The notes: generated from the sequence alone by a model not told the origin. Positions 52,803 through 62,607 are shown, counted from the stretch's first letter. The stretch: DNA of 64,000 nt from Reichenbachiella sp. (GCF_033344935.1 NZ_JAWPMM010000001.1:661001-725000), one strand, 5' to 3'. Made by a program: numbers and translations.

Positions 52803-54383
52803 ATGGCAGATGTAAGACCAGATGAAGTTTCATCGATATTGAGAGAGCAACTCTCGAATTTCAGAACAGAGGCTGAATTAGAGGAAATAGGTACAGTACT
52901 ACAAGTAGGTGATGGTGTAGCCAGAATCTACGGTTTGACTGAAGCACAGTCAGGTGAGCTTTTGGAGTTCGAAAATGGCTTGAAAGCTATGGTTTTGAAC
53001 TTGGAAGAAGACAACGTAGGAGCTGTATTGCTAGGTGAATCTTCTGACGTAAAAGAAGGTGATACCGTAAAAAGAACCAAGCAAATTGCTTCTATCAAAG
53101 CTGGTGACGGCTTATGTGGTAGAGTAATTGATACTTTGGGTAATCCTATCGATGGTAAAGGGGCTATCTCTGGTGATCTTTACGAAATGCCATTGGAGCG
53201 TAAAGCTCCAGGTGTAATCTACAGACAGCCTGTAGATGAGCCATTACAAACTGGTATTACTTCAATCGATTCTATGATTCCGATTGGAAGAGGCCAAAGA
53301 GAATTGATCATTGGTGACCGTCAGACAGGTAAGACTGCTGTTGCGATCGATACCATCATCAACCAGAAAGAATTTTATGACAAGGGTGAGCCTGTATTTT
53401 GTATCTACGTGGCCGTAGGACAAAAAGCATCTACAGTAGCTGGTATCTACGCTGCTTTGGACAAAGCGGGCGCCATGGATTACACAGTAATCGTTTCTGC
53501 TTCTGCATCTGATCCTGCTCCAATGCAGTTCTTTGCTCCATTTACTGGTGCTGCTGTGGGTGAGTTCTTCAGAGATACTGGTCGTCCAGCATTGGTGATA
53601 TATGATGATTTGTCTAAGCAAGCGGTTGCTTATCGTGAAGTTTCTTTGCTTTTGAGAAGACCTCCAGGACGTGAGGCATATCCTGGTGATGTATTCTATC
53701 TTCACTCAAGATTATTAGAAAGAGCTGCGAAGGTCAACGACAATGATGACATCGCAAAAGACATGAATGACTTACCAGAGTCATTGAAAGGAAAAGTAAA
53801 AGGTGGTGGTTCTTTGACCGCACTTCCAATCATTGAAACTCAAGCGGGTGACGTTTCTGCTTATATTCCGACAAACGTAATTTCGATTACGGATGGTCAG
53901 ATCTTCTTGGAGACTAACTTGTTTAACTCTGGTATCAGACCAGCGATTAACGTAGGTATCTCAGTATCTAGAGTTGGAAGTTCTGCACAGATCAAATCAA
54001 TGAAGAAAGTGGCTGGTACTTTGAAACTAGATCAGGCACAGTTTAGAGAGCTTGAAGCTTTCGCTAAATTCGGATCTGATTTGGATAACGCCACTCGATT
54101 GGTAATTTCAAGAGGACAGAAAAACCAGGAAATTTTGAAGCAAGCACAATACTCTCCAATACCAGTGGGTGAGCAAGTAGCTACTATTTATGCTTCTACT
54201 AAAGGTTTCATGGATAAGGTGCCTGTAGAAAAAGCTAGAGCTTACCAAACTGAATTTGTAACCGTAATGAGAACTCAGCACGCCGACATATTGTCTGCAC
54301 TAGCTGCTGGTAAGTTCGACGACGATACAACAAGTAAATTGGGCGAAGTAGCGAAAGAAGTTGCTACAAGATTTGAAAACTAA
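52803..54383 (+). CDS. atpA: F-type ATP synthase subunit alpha
   Basis: A 526-residue regulatory subunit of the F1 hexamer. The Walker A motif is [13 protein letters not shown] near residue 170. The arginine finger region is [25 protein letters not shown] near 375. The N-terminal beta barrel ([21 protein letters not shown]) is intact. It binds nucleotide non-catalytically and contributes the arginine to the catalytic site on beta. The beta subunit gene is not in this window, so the enzyme must be completed from another locus. Confidence 0.97.
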   Translation: MADVRPDEVSSILREQLSNFRTEAELEEIGTVLQVGDGVARIYGLTEAQSGELLEFENGLKAMVLNLEEDNVGAVLLGESSDVKEGDTVKRTKQIASIKAGDGLCGRVIDTLGNPIDGKGAISGDLYEMPLERKAPGVIYRQPVDEPLQTGITSIDSMIPIGRGQRELIIGDRQTGKTAVAIDTIINQKEFYDKGEPVFCIYVAVGQKASTVAGIYAALDKAGAMDYTVIVSASASDPAPMQFFAPFTGAAVGEFFRDTGRPALVIYDDLSKQAVAYREVSLLLRRPPGREAYPGDVFYLHSRLLERAAKVNDNDDIAKDMNDLPESLKGKVKGGGSLTALPIIETQAGDVSAYIPTNVISITDGQIFLETNLFNSGIRPAINVGISVSRVGSSAQIKSMKKVAGTLKLDQAQFRELEAFAKFGSDLDNATRLVISRGQKNQEILKQAQYSPIPVGEQVATIYASTKGFMDKVPVEKARAYQTEFVTVMRTQHADILSALAAGKFDDDTTSKLGEVAKEVATRFEN

Positions 54384-54392
54384 TAAGCTGCA

Positions 54393-55292
54393 ATGGCTAA
54401 TTTAAAAGAAGTAAAAAACAGAATATCTTCTGTAACCTCAACTCAGCAGATCACTAGCGCCATGAAAATGGTAGCTGCTGCCAAGCTGAAAAGAGCACAG
54501 GATAAGATCACTCAAATGAGGCCTTATTCGCAAAAGCTTACGGGCTTATTGCAAAATGTGTCGGCAGGTATGGAGGATAGTTCTGATAATATCTACGGTC
54601 AGGAACGTGAAGTGAACAATGTACTTCTCGTAGTGGTTTCTTCTGACAGAGGGTTGTGTGGCGCTTTCAACAACAACGTGTTCAAAGCAACTGTCAATCT
54701 GATAGAAGAAAATTACTCTTACGAGAGCAAACACGACGGCATTCACATCTTACCATTAGGTAAAAAGGCTTTTGAATTTTTCTCTAAGAGAAATTATCAA
54801 GTAGTAGACAACTTCTATGGTATTTTCGGTGATCTATCTTTTGATCAAGCGAAAGTAGCGGCGGAGTATGTGATGAAGTCTTTTGTTGATGGTGATTACG
54901 ACAAAGTAGAATTAGTTTACAACGAGTTCAAAAATGTGGCCACTCAAATTCTTCAAGTAGAGCAATTCTTGCCAGTAGAGCAAGTAGAGGCTACTGCGGA
55001 TGAGGCTGAGTCAGCTTTCACTAATCAGGAATATATCTATCAGCCATCTATGCAATATGTGGTTGAGGAGTTGATCCCTAAATCGTTGAAAGTACAGTTC
55101 TACAAAGCAGCGCTTGAGTCGAATGCTTCAGAGCATGGCGCTCGAATGACAGCCATGGATCAAGCCACTGACAATGCTGGAGAAATGTTGAAAGCATTGA
55201 AATTGACTTACAACAGAACTCGTCAGGCAGCAATTACTAAGGAAATTCTTGAAATCGTGGGTGGTGCTGAGGCATTGGCCAGCGATGGATAA
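54393..55292 (+). CDS. atpG: F-type ATP synthase subunit gamma
   Basis: A 299-residue central-stalk subunit. The two long helices that rotate inside alpha3beta3 are the N-terminal NLKEVKNRISSVTSTQQITSAMKMVAAAKL and the C-terminal MTAMDQATDNAGEMLKALKLTYNRTRQAAITKEILEIVGGA. The central Rossmann-like domain starts VVSSDRGLCGAFN. It contacts the c ring and couples rotation to catalysis. Last gene of the operon: a strong terminator follows 20 bp downstream, where atpD and atpC would otherwise be expected. Confidence 0.96.
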   Translation: MANLKEVKNRISSVTSTQQITSAMKMVAAAKLKRAQDKITQMRPYSQKLTGLLQNVSAGMEDSSDNIYGQEREVNNVLLVVVSSDRGLCGAFNNNVFKATVNLIEENYSYESKHDGIHILPLGKKAFEFFSKRNYQVVDNFYGIFGDLSFDQAKVAAEYVMKSFVDGDYDKVELVYNEFKNVATQILQVEQFLPVEQVEATADEAESAFTNQEYIYQPSMQYVVEELIPKSLKVQFYKAALESNASEHGARMTAMDQATDNAGEMLKALKLTYNRTRQAAITKEILEIVGGAEALASDG

Positions 55293-55312
55293 GGCATATA
55301 AAAACATAAACG

Positions 55313-55348
55313 AAAGGCTGAGCTTCATTTAAGTTCAGCCTTTTTTGT
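55313..55348 (+). terminator. Rho-independent terminator of the ATP synthase operon
   Basis: AAAGGCTGA (55313-55321) pairs with TCAGCCTTT (55335-55343), extended inwards by GCTT/AAGT with one G-U pair, leaving a 5-base loop. A T-run follows (TTTTTTGTTT, 55341-55350). It closes the M23-bactofilin-atp gene run before the next gene at 55362. Confidence 0.88.
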
Positions 55349-55361
55349 TTTAGATTGTACT

Positions 55362-56192
55362 ATGAGCGTTTTCAAGTCCATATTGTCAGTTTTGCGCTGG
55401 CTGTCACTCGACGTTGTAACTGGGGGAGTTATATTTTCATTGGCTATTGGCAAAGTTGTAAATGCTGATTTGCACTGGAGTATTCCCACAGCATTGGGCT
55501 GCTGTATTTGGCTCATCTATACATTGGATCATTTGATCGACGGCAATAGCTCAGAAAGAGATCCCAGTATGAAACGACATGCGTTTCATAAGAAATTCCG
55601 GAAGCCCATTTTTATTGTGTTTGTTCTCGTTGCTTGTTTTGGGCTTCGAATTTTATCTTTTCTCCCCTACCAAACTTTGATATTGGGCTGTGTTTTATTG
55701 GGACTGGTAGGTCTCTATTTCTTATCCATTTGGCTGTTCAAAATTTACTTTGCTAAGGAAATATTCATCGCCGTGCTCTATAGCTGTGGAGTATTCTTGG
55801 GGAGTTTTTCTTTAAAGCCTGATATGGATTTGGTGATCTATCTTCTGTTTATGCAAACTGTATTGATGGCATCGATCAATTTATTGTTGTTCTCATTTTA
55901 CGAAGTAGCACATGACACACAGGATGGTCATCAATCTTGGGCCACTCACTTTGGTGTTGTCAAGACTTTGAATCACCTGCTTCTTTTACTTGTTTTATTG
56001 GGGTTGTCCATTGGGTCTGTTTTCTTTTTTAGCCTATCTCTGAACCAATTTTTGCTGACGACTATATTTATAGTTATGTCCTTGATATTAGCTGCTATTT
56101 ATTTCGCTCCGCAATGGTTCAAAAAAAACGAACGCTTCAGATGGGTGGGTGATTTAGTGTTTTTATTTCCAGGATTGATCTTTTTGTTTTGA
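55362..56192 (+). CDS. UbiA-like membrane prenyltransferase
   Basis: 276 residues with about eight membrane spans. It keeps the two Asp-rich blocks of the UbiA superfamily in shortened form: YTLDHLIDG (Asp56, Asp60) and HDTQDGH (Asp185, Asp188), at the spacing expected for the diphosphate site. The usual Asn of the first motif is missing, so activity or substrate may differ from MenA/UbiA. It overlaps the following methyltransferase by 4 bp (TTGA), suggesting joint action on one lipid or quinone-like molecule. This is the second UbiA-type protein in the window. Confidence 0.7.
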   Translation: MSVFKSILSVLRWLSLDVVTGGVIFSLAIGKVVNADLHWSIPTALGCCIWLIYTLDHLIDGNSSERDPSMKRHAFHKKFRKPIFIVFVLVACFGLRILSFLPYQTLILGCVLLGLVGLYFLSIWLFKIYFAKEIFIAVLYSCGVFLGSFSLKPDMDLVIYLLFMQTVLMASINLLLFSFYEVAHDTQDGHQSWATHFGVVKTLNHLLLLLVLLGLSIGSVFFFSLSLNQFLLTTIFIVMSLILAAIYFAPQWFKKNERFRWVGDLVFLFPGLIFLF

Positions 56193-56818
56193 ACAATTAC
56201 GACCGTATTGCTTGGATCTACGATGTGCTAGCAAAGTTGATTTTCCGAGGTAATCTTCTAAAATCACAAACGCACTTTCTGTCAGATCTAAAACCCAATG
56301 ATCGTATCCTTATTATTGGTGGCGGTACTGGAAAGGTACTTGAGGCATTAAGTCGTTTGGATATTCCTCTGGAGATAGATTTTATCGAACCTTCGTCCTC
56401 AATGATCGAAAAAGCTAGAAAACGCATCCTAGATTCTTCAAATTTGATAGTGAATTTCCAGCAAGTCACGCTAGAGTCCTTTACTCCACGGAGTAAATAT
56501 GATTGGGTGTGTTGTTTTTACTTTCTTGATTTATTCAAGGAACACTCACTAAAAGAGCATTTATATCGCATCAAAACAATGATGAATGAAGGTGCCAATT
56601 TATTAGTAGCAGATTTTAACAATCGGGAATCTAATTGGTGGAAAAGGTTACTTTCTGCAATTATGCATTGGTTTTTTAAAATGACCACTCAACTAGAAAG
56701 TAATAAACTTAAAAATATAGATAGCCTATTGCTTGACTCAGGATTCCGAAAGGAAAAAGAAGCCCATTTCTTTTCACGATTTATTTTTAGTGCTATCTAT
56801 CAAAAAGAAGTCTTTTAA
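56189..56818 (+). CDS. Class I SAM-dependent methyltransferase
   Basis: 209 residues with a Rossmann methyltransferase core. Motif I is RILIIGGGTGKVLEAL near residue 40, the acidic end of strand 2 is DFIEPSSSMIEKARKR, and the post-II region is YDWVCCFYFLDLF. The N-terminus NNYDRIAWIYDVLAKLIF resembles UbiE/MenG-type quinone methyltransferases. The start is TTG, overlapping the stop of the UbiA-like gene. With that neighbour it could form a two-step prenylation/methylation pair, which is inference. A sigma-factor gene begins 23 bp downstream. Confidence 0.85.
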   Translation: MNNYDRIAWIYDVLAKLIFRGNLLKSQTHFLSDLKPNDRILIIGGGTGKVLEALSRLDIPLEIDFIEPSSSMIEKARKRILDSSNLIVNFQQVTLESFTPRSKYDWVCCFYFLDLFKEHSLKEHLYRIKTMMNEGANLLVADFNNRESNWWKRLLSAIMHWFFKMTTQLESNKLKNIDSLLLDSGFRKEKEAHFFSRFIFSAIYQKEVF

Positions 56819-56841
56819 TTGGAAACCATTCTAAAAAGGAG

Positions 56842-57438
56842 ATGTCTATAGAGTATTCAAATGCAGAAGTGAAAAACATTCAGTACGACATACACAACAA
56901 ACTCATCCTTCAGTGCAAAGCGGGCGACCGTGTGGCACAGAATGAATTGTATAAGAGGTATGCGGGCGCGATGTATAATATCTGCAGAAGAATGATGAAT
57001 GACGAAGATGAGGCTCGTGATTTACTTCAGGATGCGTTTGTTGAGGCTTTTATGAAAATTCATAGCCTCAAAGAGTTGAGCACATTCAGTGCATGGATCA
57101 AAAGAATAACGGTCAACAAATGCATTAACGCCATCAAGAAGAAACGGATATTTGCCATTTCAATTGATGAAAATGTGGATCCAGCCGATGAAGATGAATG
57201 GATTGATCAAGAGATTATTGGACATGAGGCACAGGCAATTATGAAAGCCTTGGAACAAATATCCGATGGATGCAGGACAGTATTCAATTTGTATTTGTTC
57301 GAAGGGTACGATCATAAAGAGATCAGTCAGATCATGGGTATTTCGGAATCAGCGTCAAAATCACAGTACAGCAAGGCCAAGCAGAAAATCCGCGACTTGC
57401 TGAAAACCAAAAAATTCCAAGGCTATGGAAACAAATGA
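56842..57438 (+). CDS. ECF RNA polymerase sigma factor
   Basis: 198 residues. Region 2 (about 30-95) shows ELYKRYAGAMYNICRRMMNDEDEARDLLQDAFVEAF, and region 4 (about 135-190) shows the helix-turn-helix HKEISQIMGISESASKSQYSKAK. It differs clearly from the FecI-like factor at 2.1 kb and matches RpoE-like factors that are paired with a one-span anti-sigma protein. The start follows a strong ribosome-binding sequence (AAAAAGGAG). The next gene overlaps its end by 14 bp, so translation is coupled. It probably controls its own module, 56.8-60.3 kb. Confidence 0.92.
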   Translation: MSIEYSNAEVKNIQYDIHNKLILQCKAGDRVAQNELYKRYAGAMYNICRRMMNDEDEARDLLQDAFVEAFMKIHSLKELSTFSAWIKRITVNKCINAIKKKRIFAISIDENVDPADEDEWIDQEIIGHEAQAIMKALEQISDGCRTVFNLYLFEGYDHKEISQIMGISESASKSQYSKAKQKIRDLLKTKKFQGYGNK

Positions 57439-57937
57439 TTTAAAGAATTTTATAGATGTAAATCGTGATTCCTTTGAGGTTTACGATTATCCTCAAGAGG
57501 ATTGGCAGGCGATTTCGGATAAACTTGAACAAGCTGAAAAAAGAGCCAAAAGCGTGGTGATTCCTCTTGTTTATGTTTGGAGAGCGGCGGCAGTTTTTCT
57601 AGTTGTGACTGGGGCTGCTTTTTATATGAGCTGGGTCAATTGGAAAAGTCAATCGCAGGAATTCATGATGAGCGCAGAATTGCAAGAGGCCGAGTATTAT
57701 TATGGTGAGCTCATAGCCACTAAAGTCGCTCATATATCACAATTGGATCAAAATGCGGAACAAGAAGTCTTTCGAAATATGGAGGCCTTGGATGTAGCTT
57801 TCAATGAATTAAAAAGTGATTTGAAGGACAACGCAGACAATGAGGAGGTGATTCATGCGATGATTGATAATTACAAAATCAAATTGCAGATATTAGAACA
57901 AATCATCACCCAATTGGAGGAGCGTAAGGAACTATGA
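57425..57937 (+). CDS. One-span membrane protein, candidate anti-sigma factor
   Basis: 170 residues. A short cytoplasmic part (1-45, with QEDWQAISDKLEQAEKRAKS), one membrane span (about 47-70) and a ~100-residue extracytoplasmic helical or coiled-coil tail rich in Glu, Gln and Asn. It overlaps the sigma-factor gene by 14 bp and the next gene by 4 bp. Placement, size and topology fit an anti-sigma factor that senses the envelope. No ZAS/zinc motif or other named anti-sigma domain is visible, so the role is inferred from position. Confidence 0.75.
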   Translation: METNDLKNFIDVNRDSFEVYDYPQEDWQAISDKLEQAEKRAKSVVIPLVYVWRAAAVFLVVTGAAFYMSWVNWKSQSQEFMMSAELQEAEYYYGELIATKVAHISQLDQNAEQEVFRNMEALDVAFNELKSDLKDNADNEEVIHAMIDNYKIKLQILEQIITQLEERKEL

Positions 57938-59085
57938 GACAACGCGCTACATATCGAATGTGGGGGAAGGTCATTCTAATTTTAATTGGAGTGATGGTGG
58001 CAGCGTATGTCTCACAAGCACAGTCTAGGACTTTGGTGAAGAATATTTCGCAAAGTTTTAAAGTGGAAAATACTGCAACTGTCGAATTAACTAACAAGTA
58101 TGGCCAAGTGATATTAAATACCTGGGACAAAGATTCAGTTCAAGTCAATGTAAAGATCACAGCCTATGGTAAAAACGATGAAGCGCTAACCAAAAGTATG
58201 GAAAGAGTGGATGTGGATTTCACCAATTTCGGAGATGTCTTAACCATTGAGACTTTATTCGATCGAAACTCCAGTGTATTCAAAGAGGTGATCAATAGTT
58301 TGGGGGATTACTCTAAAACATTAATTAGTAAAAATAAAATCAGTGTTGATTACGAATTGAGTATTCCACATAAGGCTTCCGTGACTTTGGACAATAAATA
58401 CGGAGACGTATACATGGAAAGCCTCAGTCAGGAATCTAATATTAGTGTGGCTCATGGAGATTTCAAAGCAGACGAATTAGCTGGCACCTGCAAGTTGAAT
58501 TTGAGTTTTTGTAAGGCTCGGATAAAAAAATTGGATAAGGCATTTTTGGAATTGAAAGGAGCTGAATTGGATTTAAGAGAGGGAGGTGATATTGTTCTCA
58601 CCAGCAGTTCTTCTACTTTTAACGTAAAGACGGTTCAAAGCTTGAAAGTAGATTCTAGGAATGATAAAATCCATATGGCAAAAGCAACAGCGGTCAGGGG
58701 TTACTCCAGTTTTTCAAACATACTCATAGATAGTATGCTAGACCGATTGGACATGGAATTGAACTATGGCGATTTGCTTGTGCACAGCATTAATAGCAAC
58801 TTCAATCTGGTGAACCTGAAGAGTAAAACAGCCGATGTCAATATAAGCTTTGATATGGGGTCATATTTTTCAGCCACCCTTACAGGTCGTGAAGACCGGA
58901 TGTTTTTGACATCCAATTTTATGGGAATGAACAAAACTCGAAGTGCCGACAATGACAAAGTCATTACATTGACTGGAGTTGTAGGCATGATAAAACCAAA
59001 ACAAAGCCAAGTAACCATCGCAGGGGAATCAGGAGAAGTGACTGTTTATCTGGAAGAAACAGGAGGCATAACCAATAAAAACTAA
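57934..59085 (+). CDS. Secreted DUF4097-like beta-helix protein
   Basis: 383 residues with a signal or anchor sequence (about 10-30, VILILIGVMVAAYVSQAQS). The mature protein is a run of short beta strands typical of DUF4097/DUF2807 proteins: VELTNKYGQVILNTWDKDSVQVNVKI, then SVTLDNKYGDVYMESLS and AELDLREGGDIVLTSSSS. These form a right-handed beta helix and sit beside ECF sigma or anti-sigma genes in many Bacteroidota. Biochemical function is unknown. It starts within the stop of the candidate anti-sigma gene (ATGA), so it is part of the same unit. Confidence 0.82.
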   Translation: MRQRATYRMWGKVILILIGVMVAAYVSQAQSRTLVKNISQSFKVENTATVELTNKYGQVILNTWDKDSVQVNVKITAYGKNDEALTKSMERVDVDFTNFGDVLTIETLFDRNSSVFKEVINSLGDYSKTLISKNKISVDYELSIPHKASVTLDNKYGDVYMESLSQESNISVAHGDFKADELAGTCKLNLSFCKARIKKLDKAFLELKGAELDLREGGDIVLTSSSSTFNVKTVQSLKVDSRNDKIHMAKATAVRGYSSFSNILIDSMLDRLDMELNYGDLLVHSINSNFNLVNLKSKTADVNISFDMGSYFSATLTGREDRMFLTSNFMGMNKTRSADNDKVITLTGVVGMIKPKQSQVTIAGESGEVTVYLEETGGITNKN

Positions 59086-59100
59086 TCAAGGTCTATCTCA

Positions 59101-59628
59101 ATGAAACAATTGTATTTAATGAAAGCGGTGTGTTTGTTCATGCTGCTAATATTTAGTTCAGTTCAATCTCATGCTCAGCAATACGATCGTTCTGCTGGCA
59201 TTAGATTGGGAGGCAGCTCTGGTTTAACTTTCAAGAAGTTTATTGTAGATGAGCAGTCGATTGAGGCTATCATTAGCAATAGAAGAAGTGGTATTCAACT
59301 TACAGTGCTTCACCTGATACACCAACCCATGCATGTATCTTTCAACGAGAATTTTTATTTCTACTATGGAGTTGGGGGACATATAGGTTCTGAAGAGCAT
59401 GGAGGGATTGATAAGGAACTATCGAATGCGGACCCTACGGAATTCACATACAAAGAAAAGAACTACCTGACGATGGGAATAGATGGTATGATTGGCATAG
59501 AATATCGCATGTTGAGTGTTCCGATCACGTTGAGTCTGGACATGAAGCCCTATCTTAATTATATAGACATGCGCAAAATCAAGGCTGACTTTTGGGATGC
59601 TTCCATAGCCATCAAATATGTATTTTAA
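59101..59628 (+). CDS. Small outer-membrane beta-barrel protein
   Basis: 175 residues with a signal peptide (MKAVCLFMLLIFSSVQSHAQ after a short extension). The mature part is a probable 8-strand barrel: SAGIRLGGSSGLTFKKFIVDEQS, YFYYGVGGHIGSE and the end ASIAIKYVF, which gives the C-terminal aromatic residue needed by the BAM machinery. No enzymatic motif is seen. It follows the DUF4097-like gene by 15 bp and overlaps the frame of the next gene, so it belongs to the sigma-factor module. Confidence 0.78.
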   Translation: MKQLYLMKAVCLFMLLIFSSVQSHAQQYDRSAGIRLGGSSGLTFKKFIVDEQSIEAIISNRRSGIQLTVLHLIHQPMHVSFNENFYFYYGVGGHIGSEEHGGIDKELSNADPTEFTYKEKNYLTMGIDGMIGIEYRMLSVPITLSLDMKPYLNYIDMRKIKADFWDASIAIKYVF

Positions 59629-59638
59629 TCTTAGCGTC

Positions 59639-60292
59639 ATGAAACAGTTAAAACTTCTATTTGTACTTGTTGGATGTCTTATGACTTCTTTGAGTTGGGC
59701 CCAGCAGTTTACTGACAAGCCAAGTAACAATGAGGTTAAATCCATTATTGGTAGAGATAAGGAAATTACAGGATTTGGAAATATTGATTTCAGAGTGGGA
59801 GAAGTAGTGGATCAGCAAGCCTTGATAGTAGGCGCTTATGGCGGAGTATTGATCAACAAATATTTTATGTTAGGAGTAGCTGGTTATGGCATTACCACGG
59901 AGTCAAAGTTCGATGGCTTTAATCCAGAAACTTCTGCACCAAGAGAATTGAACCTTTATGGCGGCTATGCCGGAATGTTGATGGGGTTTAAAGTAGCGTC
60001 CAGAGAGATCATCCATTTAAGTGTGCCAATGATTATTGGCGCAGGCCAACTTGATGTTTCGGATGATAATTACTTTGATTTGGCGAATGGCGATAATGAT
60101 TTTGTGTTGGAGTCCTCATCATTTTTTGTATTCGAACCCTCTGCGCTTATCGAACTTAATATCTCGCATCACTTTAGATTAGGATTTGGCGCTGGGTATA
60201 GATTGGTGAAAGGTTCGTCTTTAGAAAACTTAGACGATGATGATTTATCCGGTTTTTCAGGAGTGGTCTCGATTCAGCTGGGTAAATTCTAA
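59639..60292 (+). CDS. Small outer-membrane beta-barrel protein
   Basis: 217 residues from the ATG at 59639, which starts the signal peptide (MKQLKLLFVLVGCLMTSLSWAQ). An upstream ATG at 59618 lies inside the previous gene. Repeating Gly/Tyr strands (VGAYGGVLINKYFMLGVAGYG, LNLYGGYAGMLMGFKVA, FRLGFGAGYRLVKG) and the terminal SGVVSIQLGKF indicate an outer-membrane barrel. It is the last gene of the 56.8-60.3 kb module and ends directly against the convergent GH3-family gene, with no terminator visible. Confidence 0.78.
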   Translation: MKQLKLLFVLVGCLMTSLSWAQQFTDKPSNNEVKSIIGRDKEITGFGNIDFRVGEVVDQQALIVGAYGGVLINKYFMLGVAGYGITTESKFDGFNPETSAPRELNLYGGYAGMLMGFKVASREIIHLSVPMIIGAGQLDVSDDNYFDLANGDNDFVLESSSFFVFEPSALIELNISHHFRLGFGAGYRLVKGSSLENLDDDDLSGFSGVVSIQLGKF

Positions 60293-61810
60293 TTAAGCTA
60301 GCATTGTTAGTATATCATCTAGATATTCTCGATTGTTGGCCAGTCTGGGCACTTTATTTTGACCACCTAATTTTCCTCTTCTTTTCATCCATTCGTAAAA
60401 GGTACCCGGCTTTGCAGAATGAAGTACAGGCATTTTTAGCGCAATATCTTTATAGCGCTTGGCGTCATAATCAGAGTTTACTTCCCTTAGTTTTTCATCA
60501 AGGATACTGGCAAATCTTTCTAGACTGTCTGGGCACTTCTGAAATTCAATCACCCATTCGTGACCGCCACTTGTCTTATCAGTAAAATGAATGGGCGCAG
60601 CCGTGAAATTTTCAATTACCGCTCCAGTCATTTCGCAGGCATGGGTAATCGCAGTTTCCGCATTTTCCACCACGAGCTCTTCACCAAATGCATTGATGAA
60701 GTGTTTTGTCCGACCGGCTATTTTTATTCGATAGGGATCCGTTGAAGTAAATTTTATGGTGTCTCCTATGCTGTACCTCCAAAGACCAGCGTTGGTGGAA
60801 ATGACCATGGCATAGATTTCACCAATCTTCACTTCGCCTAACCCTATAGTTTTTGGATGTTCTTTTTGAATTTCATCATAAGGAATGAATTCGTAGAATA
60901 TTCCATAGTCCAGCATCAACAACAATTCATCTGAATCAGAGCGATCTTGAATCCCAAAAAAGCCTTCAGATGCTGTATAAGTTTCAACATAATTCATCTG
61001 ATCGGATGGGATCAGCTCTTTAAACAAAGAACGATAAGGTCCAAAAGCTACTGCTCCATGAAAGAAGACCTCCAGATTAGGCCAGACGTCTAGAATATTT
61101 TCAGTCCCTTTCATCTCCTTTATTCTTTGAATCAAAGGAATTGTCCAGGTAGGTACACCTGAAATGTTAGTTACGTTTTCGTTGGCTGTGGATTCAGCCA
61201 TTTTCTCTATCTTTTCTTCCCACTTATCCATCAATGCTACATCCAAAGAAGGTGTTCGGATGAATTGTGCCCAGATAGGCAAGTTCTGCATAATCACTGC
61301 TGATACATCACCGTAGTGAGAATCGTGATTGGGATCAAACTCGTTGAGCTGATGACTGCCACCGATGGCCAACCCTTTGCCAGTAAACATCTGAGTGTCT
61401 GGATTGTTGTTGACGTAGATAGAGATCAAATCTTTACCCCCTTTGAAGTGGCAATCTTCCAAAGCTTCAGGCGAAACCGGAATGAATTTGCTTCGAGCGT
61501 TTGTAGTGCCCGACGACTTAGCGAACCATTTGATATCCGAAGACCAAAGCAGCTTTTGTTCCCCCTTCATCCTCCTTTCTATATAAGGATACAAAGCTTC
61601 GTAGGCCTGAACAGGTACAATCTCTTTATACTGATCGTAAGTTTTTATATTCTTGAAATCATACTTTCTGCCAAACTCTGTGTCTTTGGCCGTATGCAAT
61701 AAGCGAGTCAAAACTTCTTTTTGAACTTCGTGTGGATACTTCATGAAAAGCTCCATTTGATGGATTCGCTTTCTCATGACCCAGGTGAGGATGGAATTAA
61801 AAAGAGGCAC
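60293..61810 (-). CDS. GH3-family acyl-adenylate enzyme
   Basis: 505 residues of the GH3 auxin-responsive family, ANL-type enzymes that in plants join amino acids to acyl acids such as auxin or jasmonate through an adenylate. The ATP-binding blocks are visible: WFAKSSGTTNARSKFIPVS near residue 90, ASEGFFGIQD near 290 and YSIGDTIKFT near 350. The Bacteroidota homologues have no assigned substrate. The start is GTG at 61810, giving the conserved N-terminus. It lies 6 bp after lptB, in a recJ-lptB-GH3 run. Confidence 0.88.
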   Translation of the reverse strand: MPLFNSILTWVMRKRIHQMELFMKYPHEVQKEVLTRLLHTAKDTEFGRKYDFKNIKTYDQYKEIVPVQAYEALYPYIERRMKGEQKLLWSSDIKWFAKSSGTTNARSKFIPVSPEALEDCHFKGGKDLISIYVNNNPDTQMFTGKGLAIGGSHQLNEFDPNHDSHYGDVSAVIMQNLPIWAQFIRTPSLDVALMDKWEEKIEKMAESTANENVTNISGVPTWTIPLIQRIKEMKGTENILDVWPNLEVFFHGAVAFGPYRSLFKELIPSDQMNYVETYTASEGFFGIQDRSDSDELLLMLDYGIFYEFIPYDEIQKEHPKTIGLGEVKIGEIYAMVISTNAGLWRYSIGDTIKFTSTDPYRIKIAGRTKHFINAFGEELVVENAETAITHACEMTGAVIENFTAAPIHFTDKTSGGHEWVIEFQKCPDSLERFASILDEKLREVNSDYDAKRYKDIALKMPVLHSAKPGTFYEWMKRRGKLGGQNKVPRLANNREYLDDILTMLA

Positions 61811-61816
61811 GCTAGA

Positions 61817-62548
61817 TTAAATTTTTCTTTTCAATTCAAAATGTCTTCCCAAGTAGACGCGGCGAACTTGTTCATCCGCTGCGAGCTCCTCTGCAGTCCC
61901 GGATTTAAGCAACTGCCCTTCAAACATCAGATAGGCACGATCAGTAATGGAGAGCGTCTCTTGCACGTTGTGGTCAGTAATAAGAATGCCAATGTTCTTG
62001 TTTTTCAGCTGAGCTACTACGGTCTGAATTTCTTCTACCGCAATCGGATCAACACCGGCAAAAGGTTCGTCTAACAAAACGAAATTAGGGTCAATGGCGA
62101 GTGCTCTGGCAATTTCTGTCCTTCTTCGTTCTCCACCGGATAGGGCTATGCCAAAGTTATTGCGCACGTGAGTTAAACTAAACTCTTCCATCAATGCTTC
62201 GGCTTTTTCTTTCCTTTCCTGTTTAGTGAAGTTCTTCATTTCAAGCACGGCAAGTATATTTTCTTCTACTGTGAGCTTTCTGAAAACAGAAGCCTCTTGG
62301 GCCAGATACCCAATGCCGAGCTTAGACCGTTTGTACATCGGCAGGTCAGTAATGTCTTGGTCATCCAGATAGATATGACCGCTGTTGGGCTTGATTAGTC
62401 CTACAGTCATATAGAAGCTTGTCGTTTTACCGGCGCCATTTGGTCCTAGTAGACCTACAATCTCACCTTGATCCACCTTTACGGAAATGCCTTTTACGAC
62501 CGTTCTGCTCTTATATTTCTTTACTAAATTTTCTGCCCTCAGTTGCAT
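61817..62548 (-). CDS. lptB: LPS export ABC transporter ATP-binding protein LptB
   Basis: A 243-residue ATPase that powers lipopolysaccharide extraction from the inner membrane with LptF and LptG. Walker A is GPNGAGKT at 35-42, the signature is [15 protein letters not shown] near 137, and Walker B is [13 protein letters not shown] near 157. The D-loop and H-loop (TDHNVQE) are intact. The lptFGC genes are not beside it here. It lies between recJ (59 bp upstream) and the GH3 gene. Confidence 0.94.
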   Translation of the reverse strand: MQLRAENLVKKYKSRTVVKGISVKVDQGEIVGLLGPNGAGKTTSFYMTVGLIKPNSGHIYLDDQDITDLPMYKRSKLGIGYLAQEASVFRKLTVEENILAVLEMKNFTKQERKEKAEALMEEFSLTHVRNNFGIALSGGERRRTEIARALAIDPNFVLLDEPFAGVDPIAVEEIQTVVAQLKNKNIGILITDHNVQETLSITDRAYLMFEGQLLKSGTAEELAADEQVRRVYLGRHFELKRKI

Positions 62549-62607
62549 ATGATATACCTACTCTTGCGTTCAGCAATTTTAATGATAATAATTCAATTTA
62601 ATCGGTC

